Below are positions 10,424 through 24,500 of a stretch of 64,000 nt of DNA, in pieces. The DNA lies in NCBI RefSeq assembly GCF_001522545.3, contig NC_031770.1:29497120-29561119 (forward strand), in the 5' to 3' direction. A program made the translations under genes and the position numbers. The notes beneath the pieces are model-generated. The model made no database searches. It was not told where the DNA came from and was given only the letters and a program-made list of their open reading frames with translations. This stretch comes from Parus major. Lineage: Eukaryota > Chordata > Aves > Passeriformes > Paridae. Position 1 is the first letter of the stretch, and each line of letters begins with the position of its first letter.

Positions 10424-12020
10424 ATAATTAACTTGTAGGATAGCAGTTAACACCTGCATTTATTAGACAAGTATTGTATTGATGGCCACACAACACAGAA
10501 GCTAGTTATTAAATGCAGAGAAGAACCTAAAGTGCTTCATTCCAAAGTCAGCTTTGCAATTGATGTCAGGGAGGGAAGGCGTGGAAGCAGCCTGCAGAGA
10601 AGCTAGCGTGCTGCACATAAGCCAGCCTGAGAACTGGGGTGGATTTCTGCAAACACACCTTTCTCCTTGGAGTTCAATTACAAGTATTAGAGCAGAAGAA
10701 GGTAACACATCCTCTTTAATTCAATTCTAACCATATGATTGCAAAACTAATCCATACTGTTGGCAATTAGAATTCTAATACAATAAATACAATAAATAAT
10801 CCCATGCAAAGCAATCTAGCTTCAGGCAGGAAAGATGCTGAGTTACATCCCAGAATATCCAGTTCACTTTCTTGGCAATAGGGGCTGTGAATGCAAGTGC
10901 AAAAAGACTTTAAAATAGGGACGGTTATTTCTGCTGAACAGTTTTAACTGCTTTGCCACGTAAGTTACTTATTTATTACAAGAAATCTGTGAGCAGGGAG
11001 ATTCTCAGAGCTAGTCTTTGGCAGTTTGCCTCTTTGTTGCAAAGGGAACCCAAGTAAGAGCAGAATAAAGATGTGCAAAGGTTGTTATTAAGTGATGCAA
11101 CATATCACACCTGCTTCTAAAGGTACTTTGGCTTGTCCTCAGCAACTCTTGTCAACATCAGGCAGGGAACACACTACACAGTGCAGATGTAGTCACTGCA
11201 TGAGCCCTTGTGATTTTAAGCAGATGGAAAAAGCTCATGGATTTCAGGAATTTTTGTTTGGAGTTGTTGGTTTTGCTTGGGTTTTTTTGGAACACTGCTG
11301 ATGGGAAGCTGGGAGGCTCTGGAGAATGGCAGCCGGCCCCGGGCAGGGGGTCGGGAGCTGTCCTTAGTCCTGAACCCGTGCCCTGCACAAGGGCCACCTC
11401 CCCATCCGCGAGCGTGGGTACCTTGTGTCACAGGAGAAAAGGACCAAGGCCGGGGGGGAAACAAAACTGCCAAAACCAAATCTTTGCAAAAAGGAAAGGT
11501 CTGCTGAAACCAGCAGCGGCTGTAAGCTGACTGCTTTCTGTGTTTGCACCCACAAGAAGCAGAGTAAAGCTCAGACAGGAGAAATTCTCTTGAAAAACAA
11601 GCCATCAGCCCATCCCTGTGAATGCCTGTGTGCCCACAAGGTGACAATGACAATGGAAGGGCTGTTCATGCAGGGGACATTTCCATCCATGTCAACAGAG
11701 ATAATGTGCACCTATTCCTTGCAGAGGAGGTTACTAACAGATACTGAATTTTTGTTTTATTTGGTTTTTTGTATTTTTTTAAGTGAAGCTTAAAGGTAGC
11801 ATTTAGAAGTGCTCACTAACATTACCTGCTGTATATTGATACACCTTCAGGGTGCTGTTTTTCACCTACCCAGAAAATAGATCAGTGTATTTTCAATTTT
11901 AACTTTGGGAAACCCCTGCTACAAAACTGATTCTTCCCTGAAATGTAAGTTGTGTCCCACTAAATAATTTTTTTCTAGAAATGGTGATGGCACCTTACCC
12001 TATCCCCAGCAAAGTCTTAA
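10424..12020. other. Intergenic stretch, possibly including distal GLP1R 3' UTR
   Basis: I recognise no coding exon or repeat. The part near 12 kb could belong to the GLP1R 3' UTR if a signal further from the stop than 12021 is used, for example tttatt at 11756-11761 (AATAAA on the minus strand). Confidence 0.4.
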
Positions 12021-12026
12021 TTTATT
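12021..12026 (-). terminator. Candidate GLP1R poly(A) signal
   Basis: On the minus strand this reads AATAAA, about 390 bases after the GLP1R stop codon. It is the first canonical hexamer I noticed downstream, but later ones exist, so the true 3' end is uncertain. Confidence 0.4.
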
Positions 12027-12414
12027 TTTCGGCAATAATCATATTCTATATCCCTGTAATTTAATCAGTCGATCATTCAGCTCACCCACTCAACAGTAAG
12101 AAGCCATTGACCCTGTGGTTTCAGACTGGATCAATGCTACGCTTACGTTTTGGACCCCCGGAGGCCGTGTGTGCAAATAGGAAGAAACTCTTTTAACTTA
12201 CTTTAGATGTGACCAATTTTTCCTCTGATCTGTTGATTACATTAGCAGATTGCTTTCCCTAGGAACTCTGGCCAACAGCCTGCAGGTGATGAGCAGCACA
12301 TGCTTAAGTTTCTTTCTGGAGATAGCAAACTTAAGCCACAAGCTTAAGGTATTTAAGGGTTTTCAGGTATATTAAACAGTTCATTGTTCTTAGTCTGATT
12401 CATCTGCAGAAATT

Positions 12415-12582
12415 TCAGCTGAATGTGGCCTGACAAGTGGCAGCATAGACACTGCTGCCTACTGTGCCCCCACTACTGATGCTGTTGGCTGGACACTTCA
12501 GAGGTTTCATACTGCTGTTTCTCTGGACATAAAAGTGTTCCAATCTCCAGCGCTCCCAGCTTTTCCGAAACTCCATCTGAAC
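12415..12582 (-). CDS. GLP1R: GLP1R exon 13 (helix 8, cytoplasmic tail, stop)
   Basis: The acceptor is cttctggtag. It encodes 55 residues from [16 protein letters not shown] through [10 protein letters not shown] and a Ser/Gly-rich tail [16 protein letters not shown], then TGA at 12417-12415. The serine-rich tail is the part of the human receptor that is phosphorylated and binds arrestin. The length matches the human tail. Confidence 0.96.
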   Translation of the reverse strand, partial: VQMEFRKSWERWRLEHFYVQRNSSMKPLKCPANSISSGGTVGSSVYAATCQATFS

Positions 12583-15500
12583 CTACCAGAAGCAAAGATG
12601 GAAACAAAAGGAATGAATGTAGTACTAATCAGCTCTTTAAATTACTCCATCAGAAAAAAGCAAGGATACCACACTACTGAAAAAAGTTGGAAGTGCTTTA
12701 AACCTGCAATATTATCACTTCCAATTATCCAATTATCTCATTAATCCATTGTAGGCCATTCTGCATTTACAATAATGATGACATTCATTTTTACTTGTAG
12801 AAAAAAAGCTCTTTTATGCACCAGAAAATCTTACCTTCATTATTTTGCTCTAAGTTGTATTCACCTGCAATACTGATTTGCACTCTATGCCCTACCAGTA
12901 CTAACAATTAAGCTGACTTTGCTTATCAGCCATGAAGCAGATGAGAAGACTAGCTTTCTGCTCAATATTGCACCACAGGTATTCTTAAGAGTTCTGACTT
13001 CTGGTTTGATTTAAACATTATTTTTGTTCTCTGAATATTTATGTGGGTTCTTTATATTTCATACAAAACCGCATGTTTATTCAGAACTGAAAAAAACAAT
13101 TAAGCAAGTTAGAGACTATGCTTGTCTCACCTTAAACAGCAATTACAGTATCTCATTCCAGATACGAGCTTTCCTTAAAGCTACAAAGTATGCCCATCTA
13201 GTCACAGGTTCTGAGTTAAGACTCTGTAATCTCTACACTGGTTTGGAACTTTATCCAGGATTTCGTAACTGCTAAACAAGAACAGAATTAGATCTTCCTG
13301 CTCCATAAGCAAAGTTCTTGCCACTTGATTGAATTAAGAACCTCCATTAGCTTTTAACACATAAGGCAGAGGACATAAAATTCCACACTTGTTACTCTAC
13401 ATAAAGGCAGGAGTGCAACCACAGTAATAAGTTCATTATGGTGTGTACTTCATCCTGGAAATAAGTTCACTGTAGATGGGTCACTTAAGGGAGCCTTCTC
13501 TGGAGAGATGCTTTTTCTTTTATTTTAAGTTCTCATACTGGCTACCAAAAGACTAAGTAGGTTGATGGCACAGTTTCAGCACATGTTTGTCATCATGTCC
13601 AGGCTGTTGAAACCTTCATATTCTGAGGGAAACTTCCTAGGGAACCAGCTGCTGTATGTCTGCTTTCTTTGCTTGTTCACTGTGAAATACTGAATTTGAG
13701 AGGCTGTCCTAAAAAAGGTGCAAAACCTTACAAAACTAATTGTCTTCCCCTGGTGCTTGTCAGTGCTTGTCAGCTCTGGGCTACAGCCCTTGTACTGAAT
13801 ATCCTGGTGGAACCAGCTGCATCTCTGTGTTTCTAACAATCCGTCAGAATCCAGAGTCTGACCTCCACTGTCACAACCAAATCAGAAGATGCTGAAACAG
13901 ATGCTTGTATTTTACCATGGTAGGGGGGTTGGTTGTATCAAAAGGTGCACAAAGACACTAGAGAAAGATAGTGCATCTGGGATAGCTTGGCATAGAAGAA
14001 CAAGGGAGAATGGTCAGATAACGGCAGAAATCCAGGAACCGTAGTGTCTGCAGGAAAAGAATTTACCGTATCACCACTCCAGTATTTGGCACCTTTTGTG
14101 GGCATGGAAAACAATAAGGCAGCACTGGGAAAAAGATGTTGTAGGCATTTACTGGCAAATCATGAATGAAAGTATGACTGTAGTGACTGAGAGTAAGTCA
14201 GTGAGTGATAGAAATAGGTACTTTAGGTCAGCCAAGGGGAGAAAATAAGTCTTTACTCCAGCTGGACATGACAGGTTTGAGCTATGATACAAATAGCTTG
14301 CAAAACTGAGATAAAGTGAATGGAAGACCTGAACAAAAGACTGTAGGAATGCATCTATCTTAGGAATGGATATGACTGGCATAATATCAGTTTTTCTCTC
14401 CAGGAGTTAGGAAGAGGGTAGGGAAGCAGCTCTGCTGCCTGTGTTGAATTGACCTTTCACCCAGATGGCTTTGAATGTATAAGCAAGGGAATTGGTTAAG
14501 ATTTATTTTGCAGAGGCAGTTCCTGAGCACAGAAGTAGATCTACAGATCCTTCAGCAAAGTAATTATCCTAGTAGCTTCCCTGTGTTGATAAGATTCCTC
14601 AGAAATTAGCTATACAGGAAAAAGGATACCAAGAACAAAACTTCCATGATGTGCTGATTTTGGATGATGGAGTTAATTTTCTTCATAGCAGCTAGTATGG
14701 TGCTGCGTTTTTTACTATTTGTGCTGGAATTGTGTTGGTAATACAGAGATGCTTTTGTTATTGCTGAACAGGGCTGGCACAGTGCCAAGGCCTTTTCAGC
14801 TTCTCATACCACCCTGACAGCAGGCAGGTTGGAGGTGTGCAAGAAGTTGGGAGACACCTGCCTGCCAGTGGGAAGTAGTGAATTAATTCCCTATTTTGCT
14901 TTGCTTTACCTATTTAATTGTCTTTATCTCAACCCAAGAGTTTTCTCACTTTTATTCTTTCAATTCTCTCCCCCAGCCCACCAAAGTGGAGTGACCGAAT
15001 GGCTGTGCAATGTGTAGTTGCTGTCTGAGGTTAAACCATGACATGTGAGAAAGGGGAAGGAAAAATTTTTATGCAGAGTATTTTAAAAGAGAAAAAAAAG
15101 AAAAAAATGGGAGAACTTGAAAAAGATGGTCATGGAGGTTAAAGAAGAGAGAAGATCTCTCACAGAGAGCTGTTGATTGAGCTTTATGCAGCTGATGGGG
15201 AAGGAAGTTTACAGTGTGGCAATGAATCTGGAATCTAATTATGAAAAGTGCTAAATTTTGGCAAAAAAAAATCTTAGCAAGTGATAGTGAAAGGAAGGTA
15301 AGTCTAAAGTGAGATGGAATTAAGGTGATGGAAGAGTTTAATTAATGGTCTGTATAGAGAATGAAAAGAAATTAAAAGCAAAAGGGAGGACTGGGTAGTA
15401 TTTCAAGAACTCAGGAGTCCTGGCATCAGGACAGATTCTTTGAAGTAGAAGAGACTGAATAATACTTCCATTGTGACAAGAATGCAAAAAGAAAAATCAA

Positions 15501-18500
15501 GGCTACAGACAATGAAATCTGAACCATCTTCAGCTAAGTGGTAGAAAAAGGCAGCATCTCTGTGGTTTAAAATATTTCTTATAGAAAGCAGCACTAACAG
15601 AAGACAAACTGGTCATATTAAGCCTAGCTCATTTTGCAAAGAACATTGGTGGTAACAGGGAATCTCATGAGATCCTATTGTTGGCTTCAGAGCAAGTTTG
15701 GAGAAAATCCAGAATCTTTCAGGCAAAATAAGACTGAAATATGAACAAATTTTATTATTTTTTTTTTCAGAAGTAGATATTAAAAAAAATAATTAAAAAT
15801 TAATATAATTTCTATCCTAACTTCTACTATTGATCTGGGCACAAGGACTTGCAAAGAACTTTCATTCTGTATGGTTAAGGAAAAAGAAAAAGGAGTCAAT
15901 GAGTCACAGACAAAAATAAAATGTAGACCACATTGCAAACAAGGATAGTCTTTGGACACACACAGCGTGTCAGAAGACAGTTTCTCATTTAGTTTAGGAA
16001 AAGAATTCTTGTATAGTTTAGAACAGACTTCACTTAAATTCTTTGCAAAGATTTTTTTTATGGAACCCAAACAGGTTTGGGATTCAGCTGAAGTCACAGA
16101 AGATGGTGCTTGCAATCAATTAACTCAAAGCCAAAGGTACATTTCTTCTGGGTGTGTGAGTTTTACCACTCTGTGAAGTTCAGTTTTAATGAGAGAGTGA
16201 TTATGCTTTTAAGCAGCTGGGCCACAGGGAAACCAGATGAAACCAAACTGTACAGCAATAGCCATGAAGACTCTCCAACTTCACCAGCAAGCTGAGCTGA
16301 GTTCATAGAATAAAATGGGCTTCACTCCCACATTCACAAAAAAAGGCAAATAAGAAGCACTGTAAGACAGATTGAGAACAGCAGCTGTAATTCTTAAAGA
16401 ATCTACCAGTGCAAACTACACAATTGTAAGCGAGACTATTTGTGAGATTCCACATCTACAAATAGTGACTGTAAATTATACTACCTGAATTCCTTCCAAC
16501 CACATTTGTCTGATGAGTTATCCCACAGACCTGCGCAGAGGTCTGTAAAAAAAAAAAAAGTCCTGAACAAGGACAATTTAGCAGTTCAAGACCATTTTCA
16601 ATTTCCTTTTCCTATAGTGTATGCTGATAAGGCAAATTGGAACAAATAGTTTCTCTTACCTCATTATTAATGAAACAGTAAAGAATCGCAACCATCAGCC
16701 CCTGAAATCAAAAACCAGAACAGTGAGCAGAACAGTTTCCTCACTTTGCCAAACTCAGTTGCAAAGGGCTAGAGGATCCACACTGACATGTCTGGTAAGA
16801 GTGAGAGGTGGAAAATCCTTGCTGCCTGTCAATTCTGATGGCAGAGCAGAGGTTTGACCAAACTATGTCTCAAAGCATGTGATCTTAGGAAAAAGGAGTT
16901 GTTGTTTTCCTCAATCTGTTATTTTTGTCTAGTGATTTCTTTCCCCTTCTTCCTTACAAAGAAAAGGTTTTAAGTCCTAAACACTTTGTAAGTGAGTAAT
17001 TCACAGTGGTCTTAAATACAGCTCTGTGACTGATAAACAGGGAACGATTGAGCGTGCAGAGAAACAATAATGATTTCCTTACAAGGAGACTCATTTGAAA
17101 TGCCTTTACCTAAGGCAACAGTTAAACAAAAATTACAGTAAGTCTACACCCTCCTCACACACAGTTACAGCTAGAGACAGCTACCTCTCCCAGCCCAGAT
17201 TTTCCCAGGAGTCTAAGAAACACTGGAGAAAGTACAAAATGTGCTTTCAGCAATGCCACTGTACAGGAAATCACAATTTTGTTATTGCTCTGAGGTGAAC
17301 CATGGGAAATAAATATTTATATGTGGACAGGAATATCAGCTTATTGTAGTAAAGTTGGCTGTTAAATATTAGTCCGTACACTTTTTCCATTTCACTGTCA
17401 TGATCCTGTAACATCCAGAGCTAAACTAAGAAATATAAGGAACAAGGAGCATGCAATGAATGAAAGAGAAAGCAGGACCCCAAATAGCATTTAAAAAATA
17501 TCTTATGCCCATAGGCACACTGTGAGTTCTACCTGGAATGAAGCAAAGGAGAGCTCAGTAAAAAGCTTCACAAAGCGCAGCATCCCTCTGGCATGCTCAT
17601 CAGTAATAAAGGCAAAGATGACCTCATGAGTCCCCAGCAGTGGGATCAGAGTCAGCGTAGACTTGGCCAACCTAAGATCACAAGAAATTTTAAAAACACA
17701 ATGCACTGAATAGACCATTTTTGATCCAAATGATCACTGGGAGTCACCATTTCTGCATTCTGTTTCTGACACAGGTTCAACTTTGGTAAGTTGCTGCACC
17801 ACTTTGTGACACAGGGTCTTCCTCCAGAGGCTGCAGGTTAAAGACTTCCTCAAAATAACCTGAGTAAGTTCCTACAAGTTTTAACCTCCCCTACCACTTC
17901 ACTTGGAGACCATTTATTGGTGAGAGCAAAGCTCTGTATCTGGCTACTGGCTGTATTTCATCTGGAAAATCTTCCAAACTCAGTAAGAAGCCATGTGCTT
18001 TCTGGTACCTGTGATGTCATTCCTCTGTGTTCTTTTCTCCACCTGTAATTGGGAAAGAGAACCAAAACCTACCTTCTTGATATCCTGAAAGACATAATCT
18101 ATCAATAACTGTAATCTTTTAAAAATATCTTGGCAAAGGGAGGAGCACTTGGTATTCCTTTCCACCTCTGTGCTGTGTTAAATCTTCTAAAAATTGTAAC
18201 TAGCTAACTGCAGAACATTTTGTCAAAGCAATCAAACTTTCTTGAAATGAGGATGGCAAATTCAAAGACACAGCCAGCAAAGGACGAAAGACAAACCAAT
18301 CTGAAATAAATTATTATTCACCTGTGAGAGAGCTGAAGATACACTACTACAGGAAAAAAATCACAAGAACAATCCTTAATTCCCTTTTGATAGACATACA
18401 TACCAGCCACCCAACAGGTTAGTGAAAGATGACTGGGGATCATATGAGAGCTTCCTGGGCCACAGAACTTACCAACATCTCACAGCAATCTGTCTTGAGA

Positions 18501-21500
18501 AAAGTCACAAGTCACTTTGATGCAAAATCATGCAATTAGAAGGGCTGTCACACCTTTGTAGATCTTGTGTGCCTGAGAGTGATCAGCTGCTATTCTGAGT
18601 CATGTAACCATTCAGGTTGGAAGGAACCTCTGGAAGTCTCTAACCCAGGTCCAGCTCACAGCAAGTTACTCGAGGCTGTCTCCAGCCACGTTTTGAGTAT
18701 CTCCAAAGTCATCCAAAGCTCCTCTGGGCCTCTCTTCCAGCATCAGACTACCATGACTGTGAACTAATTTTCACCTTACATGCAGGGGGAATTTCTCTTG
18801 CTATAAGTTGTGACTTCTGCCCTTGTCCTTTCACTGTGATGCTTTGAAAATACTGTGTTTTCTGTACATGTGGGCTTGGAATCAAAGCCTCCAGCTCAGA
18901 CAAGTCCTCATCTTTGCTTTGAACTTTCAAAAAGCATTAGTATTTCCAAAATTTCATGTGAGGTAAAGAAGGTAGGTAACATACATGGCAACTCTACAGT
19001 GATAAGAATGCACTAAAATACATGCTGTGTCTAGTTTAGAAGGCTGCAGCATCGAAATACCCAATGGCAAAGTAGTTAAATCCAGTGCCAGCAGCAGTAC
19101 CACAGCATGTAGCTTCACACTTCAAGAGCTAACTTGTTATTCTTACATTGTTTTTCAGATTGTGATACAAAAGTGAAGATGCAGAAATGAAGGATGCAAC
19201 AATGAATCTTAGCACGGTGATTAAAAACCAGGAATAATATAAACATGGATAGACTGAAGCCTGCAAACCAAAAATTGCACATTTCTGTAACAGCCCTGAC
19301 ACCTCTCTGGAAATACCTCGTGCATTCAAGACTGAAAGTTTGTCCCAATAACAACTATTAAGAAGAACAAGGAGCAAAATTCAAAATGATCCTATCTTGT
19401 CTTCCTTGAAGTAAAAGCTTTTATTTCTATCAACTTGAATTATTTTGTTCAAATTAAAATGAGATAGGAAACTTCAGCTGGGAGGAACCTACAACAATCA
19501 CCTGTTCAAAACTTAAAGCACATTCTTAATGGCACCATGCAAATGCCTCTTAAACACTGAGAGTCTTGGGGCACTGATCACCTCTCTAGGAAGGCCTGTT
19601 ACAGGGTTTTCCCATCCTCCCAGTAAAGAAATGCTTCCTAACATCCAATCCAAACCTCCCCTAGTGCAGCTTTGAACTATTCTCACATATCCTACCCCTG
19701 GATACCAGGGAGAAGAGCTCAGCACCTCCCTCTCCACTTCTGCTCCTCACGGGACTGTAGAAGGCAATGAGGTCATCTCTCAGAGCCCTTTGCTCTAAAT
19801 TAAACTAGTCAGAAGCCCTCACAGGATGTTCCTTTCAGCCTTTACACCAGCTTTGCTGCCTTTCTTTGGGTGATTTCAAGGACTCTAACATTCAGTACTT
19901 ACATATGCTGCAAGTATTTTTAAAAAATCTGCTTAATTAATATTCATCCAGTTTAATGGAAGACTGTAAAGTGAGAGACATCAAGCCTTCTCTTTATAAC
20001 ACAAGTGAAATGCCTGCCCTGGCTGCACTACACTTTTCTGGGGACTGACTGTCTATGCAGTTACATCAATGTGTGACACCATACTTGTGCATTACTATGG
20101 GACTTGTGCTCTTTAACCACCTTTGTCAACCCACTCCTTTCATATATGTCATTGTCTACGTTTATTCTGATGAGCATGAAAAGTGTCAGACCACCTTAAA
20201 ATATACCTGCATTTTATGTCAGTTTTGCACATCAAATTAGCCTGCAGTTTGGAGATGATGATGCATATAACTCTGATGAAGATGAGGAAATTCACCTGGA
20301 GAAATGAAAGAAGAATTTATATCACTAACAATAAACACATGTGCATAAGTAATCAAAAACACTGATACATGTATGCATGTGTAGGTCTGTGTGCATCCTG
20401 ATATGCAGCAGCTGCAGAATTTACCATGGAACCCAACTCCTTGCTAAGGAATTGTGGACTATATGTGAAGGAAATGTGGACTAAATTCAAGCCAGACTTG
20501 AAAACACAGGCACTTCATTACACAAAACAGGGGACCCTACATACTCTTTGGGGAGTGAGACACAGCGAAGGTGTGGGTTGGCCCATTTGCCTTGTATGGA
20601 AGTCTGAGCCTGACACAGTATTGTGTCTACAGAACATTTCTACACAATGCTACACATGTTGCAGTTTTTTTGTAGCCTAGTACCTGAAAGAGTATCTGTG
20701 GTCTCCTTGAACTACCTTCCATACCTCCTGCTTGGAGGGGAATTAACACAACTGTTGCAGAATGCTGTTCAGTTACCACCTTCTGCCACTACAACATGAG
20801 AGTTTGTGGCCAAGTTAAAGAAACAAAATGCTAGTCTGGAATTTCAGTGACAGAAACTAACTTGTCTTCATAAAATCACATTTCTGAATGAAAATATAAA
20901 TAGCCTCAAGGGTTATTAGCCTTCAGACATGCGTAATAGCCATGTGTGCATATTTGTACCATATTGTGCTGTTGTCAGGAAAATCTGCTATCTCACAGCA
21001 TATGTCTCAGACTCACCCCGATGGCAATAAGAATGGGCAGTCTGATGATCAGCCAGTAGTTCATATTATAGTTTCTGGTCCAGCAACTAATAAGACGACA
21101 AAAAGGAGATGAAGGAAAAGTTTCAGTTCATTACTAACATTTCTTGCTTTTTCTGTTCCAGGAATGCAGATGGAAAACAGTATTAAGGGCTAGATACTAG
21201 GAAAGCACATCATGCTGACATGGAAACTGATGCAGCTGCTTCTTAGAAATCCTGAATGCTTTGTACTATTGCAGCTATCATAATCCAACTGGATACTACT
21301 CACTGGCCTTTCTTGCCCACTAATGGCTAGCTCTACTCCACAATTTGCTGTGAATTATCATCCATTAATTATGAAGATTTACTCCATTAAAACCAAGGTC
21401 AAATTTGTCATTTGGCTGAAAGGAGAAGGGGAGGAATCTGTTTGAGTCTGATCTTTCTGTTGTCATTCCTAGTCTCTTCATCCTGCACTATTTTTTATTT

Positions 21501-24500
21501 TTCTTTTGTCTCCAATGTCAGATCATCTCATTTAACTGCTTATTAGTTCTTTAGGCCATCACTTACCATCATTATTCTCATATCAATATTGAGATCAGTC
21601 ATCTATTTTATCTCTCCTTCTTTTGAAAAAGGAGTTACTAATTTCAACCAGGGGAAAGCAATTGCAGCTGCAAACTCCAGCTCCATCAGTTCATATGCTC
21701 AAGGTTTCAGGCCTGCTGGAAGTTTTAAAAATTATAAATAAATAAAATCAAGAATGGGAGCAACACTTCCTAACTTTTGCTGACCTGAGTCCTCTGCCAA
21801 GTAAGTAGCATGCTGCAGCAATATAATACTTCATTTACCACCAGTCTCATTTTACCTTTTAAAATTCCTGTCTCTTTGAGAAATACAGGAGAAAAGTTAC
21901 AAGAAAAGTCATGGCAGCCACAGTTTGGGATCACTGGGCTGAAGTGAACCTTAAACTGAGGGTTTGTACATCTAGTTCCTTTCCTCTGGCCACAACCATC
22001 CATCACCACTATCTGATGGGCTGTATCTGTGTAGGATGGGCCAGGTGTTAGGGAAGTGCTCATGTGCCACTTCCCTTGTTGCTGCAGTGACAGCATTCTT
22101 AATATTTCTGTGAAATGACATTTTTAGCCTCTTGCTCAGCATTACTCAAAAGCAACAGTCACCAGTAAAGCCAGCAGCTCCCTGAGCTACACAGGCTAGA
22201 AAACAAACTAGGAAACAGCACTACATAAACCATAGGTTCCTTCCCAAAAAAAAGGTATTTCTTCATCTCCAAATCTGTTCTGCCAAAACATACATATACA
22301 CAATTTTCCCTAAGACTTCTTAACAGACCTATGAAAATCAGCTTGGGTGACACTGGTGGAGCTGAAACCCACTCCAGCCTTTTAGTGGGACAGTCTAAAG
22401 GGAAAGAGCAAACCATGCAGCACCTGGGAGGGATCCATGCTACAAGCACACACCCACATGTGTCACACTATATTAGTAATGGCGAAGCAGTACAACATGA
22501 CTCTCTTAGCTGCACTGTCCAAGAGAGCAAAGTTTGTTATTCTTAATCTCCTTTTATACATGTTTGAGAAGGTCTGAGAGGTAAAACTCTGGTCATTAAA
22601 GGTACACATCACCATAAGTGGAACAACACCCCTTGACTAAACAACACCGGCAGATTGTTGTCCTTTACCAAGGACTGTTTGAATTCCTTCTCATGCTTTC
22701 TCAGGCCAGAGTGAGAAGCCTGTGTGATTTAGTTTCACACAGGCTCTCTTCCCTGCTTGCTTTTTGCATTTAATATCTACACACATGCTCATTTACAAGA
22801 GAGGAAAGTGTAGCAGCTTGGCTGTGGAAATTCCACATTTCCTTGCATTGACTGCAAGTCTGAGAAGGGCTTGGGATATAGTTTTTCCTTCAATTTCACG
22901 TGTACAAAAAGCATATTATTGCCACCAGCAGCTCTACAGCCTCAAATTGCATTTTAGGTATCGAACAAAAAAGGTGTGCAGACTGTGTGCAGTGTACCTG
23001 AGCCAGAATCTGAGTTACAGAACTTCTTAACTGGCACATGTGACTGGGAACCAGCTTTGTGGAGAGTTTGAATAATTTTATTTGAACACCTCAAGACTGA
23101 TGGGGTAATAGGCATAGATGGAAGTGGAGTTCTACTTTTCTCATTAGATACAGTAGGAGAAGATGCAATTTAAAATTTATAATAACAGAGGCTGAGAAAC
23201 AATTCTTTACATTAACTCTGCTACATTTCTGTGTTAATTTGCTTCCTGTGACACACATCAATTTTAGCTACCTTTAAATTTATACAAATATGTGCAATAA
23301 CAAAAAAAATTGCAGGTCAATTAATGTGTCATGGCTATTAAACTATCCAGAAAATAAAACTGGTAGATCTCTGCATGATTTCTTGCCCATCTGTGCTTTC
23401 TGTGATTACGACACTGATATATCTATTGTGCTTTGGATCTATCCCTACAGTTTGCTCGGAACCTCTCAGAAGATGCTTGGCAACGAATAGCCTCAGAGCC
23501 ATGAATGGAGAATTTGTCCAGCATAAAAAAAATGCTAGTGGGATGTTTCTGTCTTTGCTTATCAATCCAGTATTCTCCTTCTAAAAGAGAAAACAGTGAA
23601 TTTTTACCTTGAATTGCTACAGGTGGATGGAGAAAAAGGATTGAAGGCTGACTATTTTGTTCCCATACTTAACTGCAGACAGAAGCAAAAATGTGTAAGC
23701 ATTAGCTTTTTAGTCACAGTCTAATAACTAACAGCTTGCCTTTAATTGTATTTGTAATCTAGACAAAATATTTTTGAATAGCTCATTTTTTAAAACACTA
23801 ATTGCATTCTGAAAGAGTTTATACTTGCATATGTAAGGAAAGAAGAAGCTGGTGTGCAACCAACCAAGTCTGGCAGGCTTCAGTCCATTACTCAAATGGC
23901 TACAATTCACAGGACTGCCTCAGATTCCTAGCCCTGACCACATTTATTTCCAGTTATTCTTCATAGCCAGGGAAGTAGTTAAATCACAAATGAAATTTAC
24001 AGCCCACTGCATGGTGACAGAGCTATGGCAAACAGCATGAGAGATATCCCTGGCTGCTCCAGCAAATGCCTGCCCAAGGCACAGAAATCTTGCCTTTCAG
24101 ACCAGCTGCTGCATGTGGTTATTTATTGATGTATTTTACAAATATTTAAACAAGATTTAGAAAATTCAATAATGTGCAAAATTGCCCCTTAAGGCCTGCT
24201 GAAGGTAGTGAATGACAGTTTTCCTTAATAGAAAATATAAATCAGCTCTGAGCACCACATAATGTAGGAGGCACAGCATGAGCACTTTGAATACATTTTC
24301 TACATAAATGGGAAGACATGACCATGGAATGTTGCCTATTCAGAGGCTGCATGGTCTCTACACCTATTCTGATAATTTCAACAAAACCTGCACTACATCA
24401 ATACAGACAATCTTGCTACAGAATATCATCAAGTCAACCTTGAAAAGGAAAGTCAAAAAATCCTAGCATTACTTAAGCTAGAAAAGGAAGCTTTGACTGA

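Larger units (their letters stand above)
17672..20206 (-). other. GLP1R intron 10
   Basis: A 2.5-kb intron containing two antisense CR1 fragments (18601-18870 and 19470-19880). Both lie in the same transcriptional sense as GLP1R. Confidence 0.8.

Noticed and set aside
10502..10708. Minus-strand open frame near the GLP1R 3' side as a possible extra exon
   Set aside because: GLP1R already has its stop codon at 12417-12415, and the frame has no matching splice sites or similarity.
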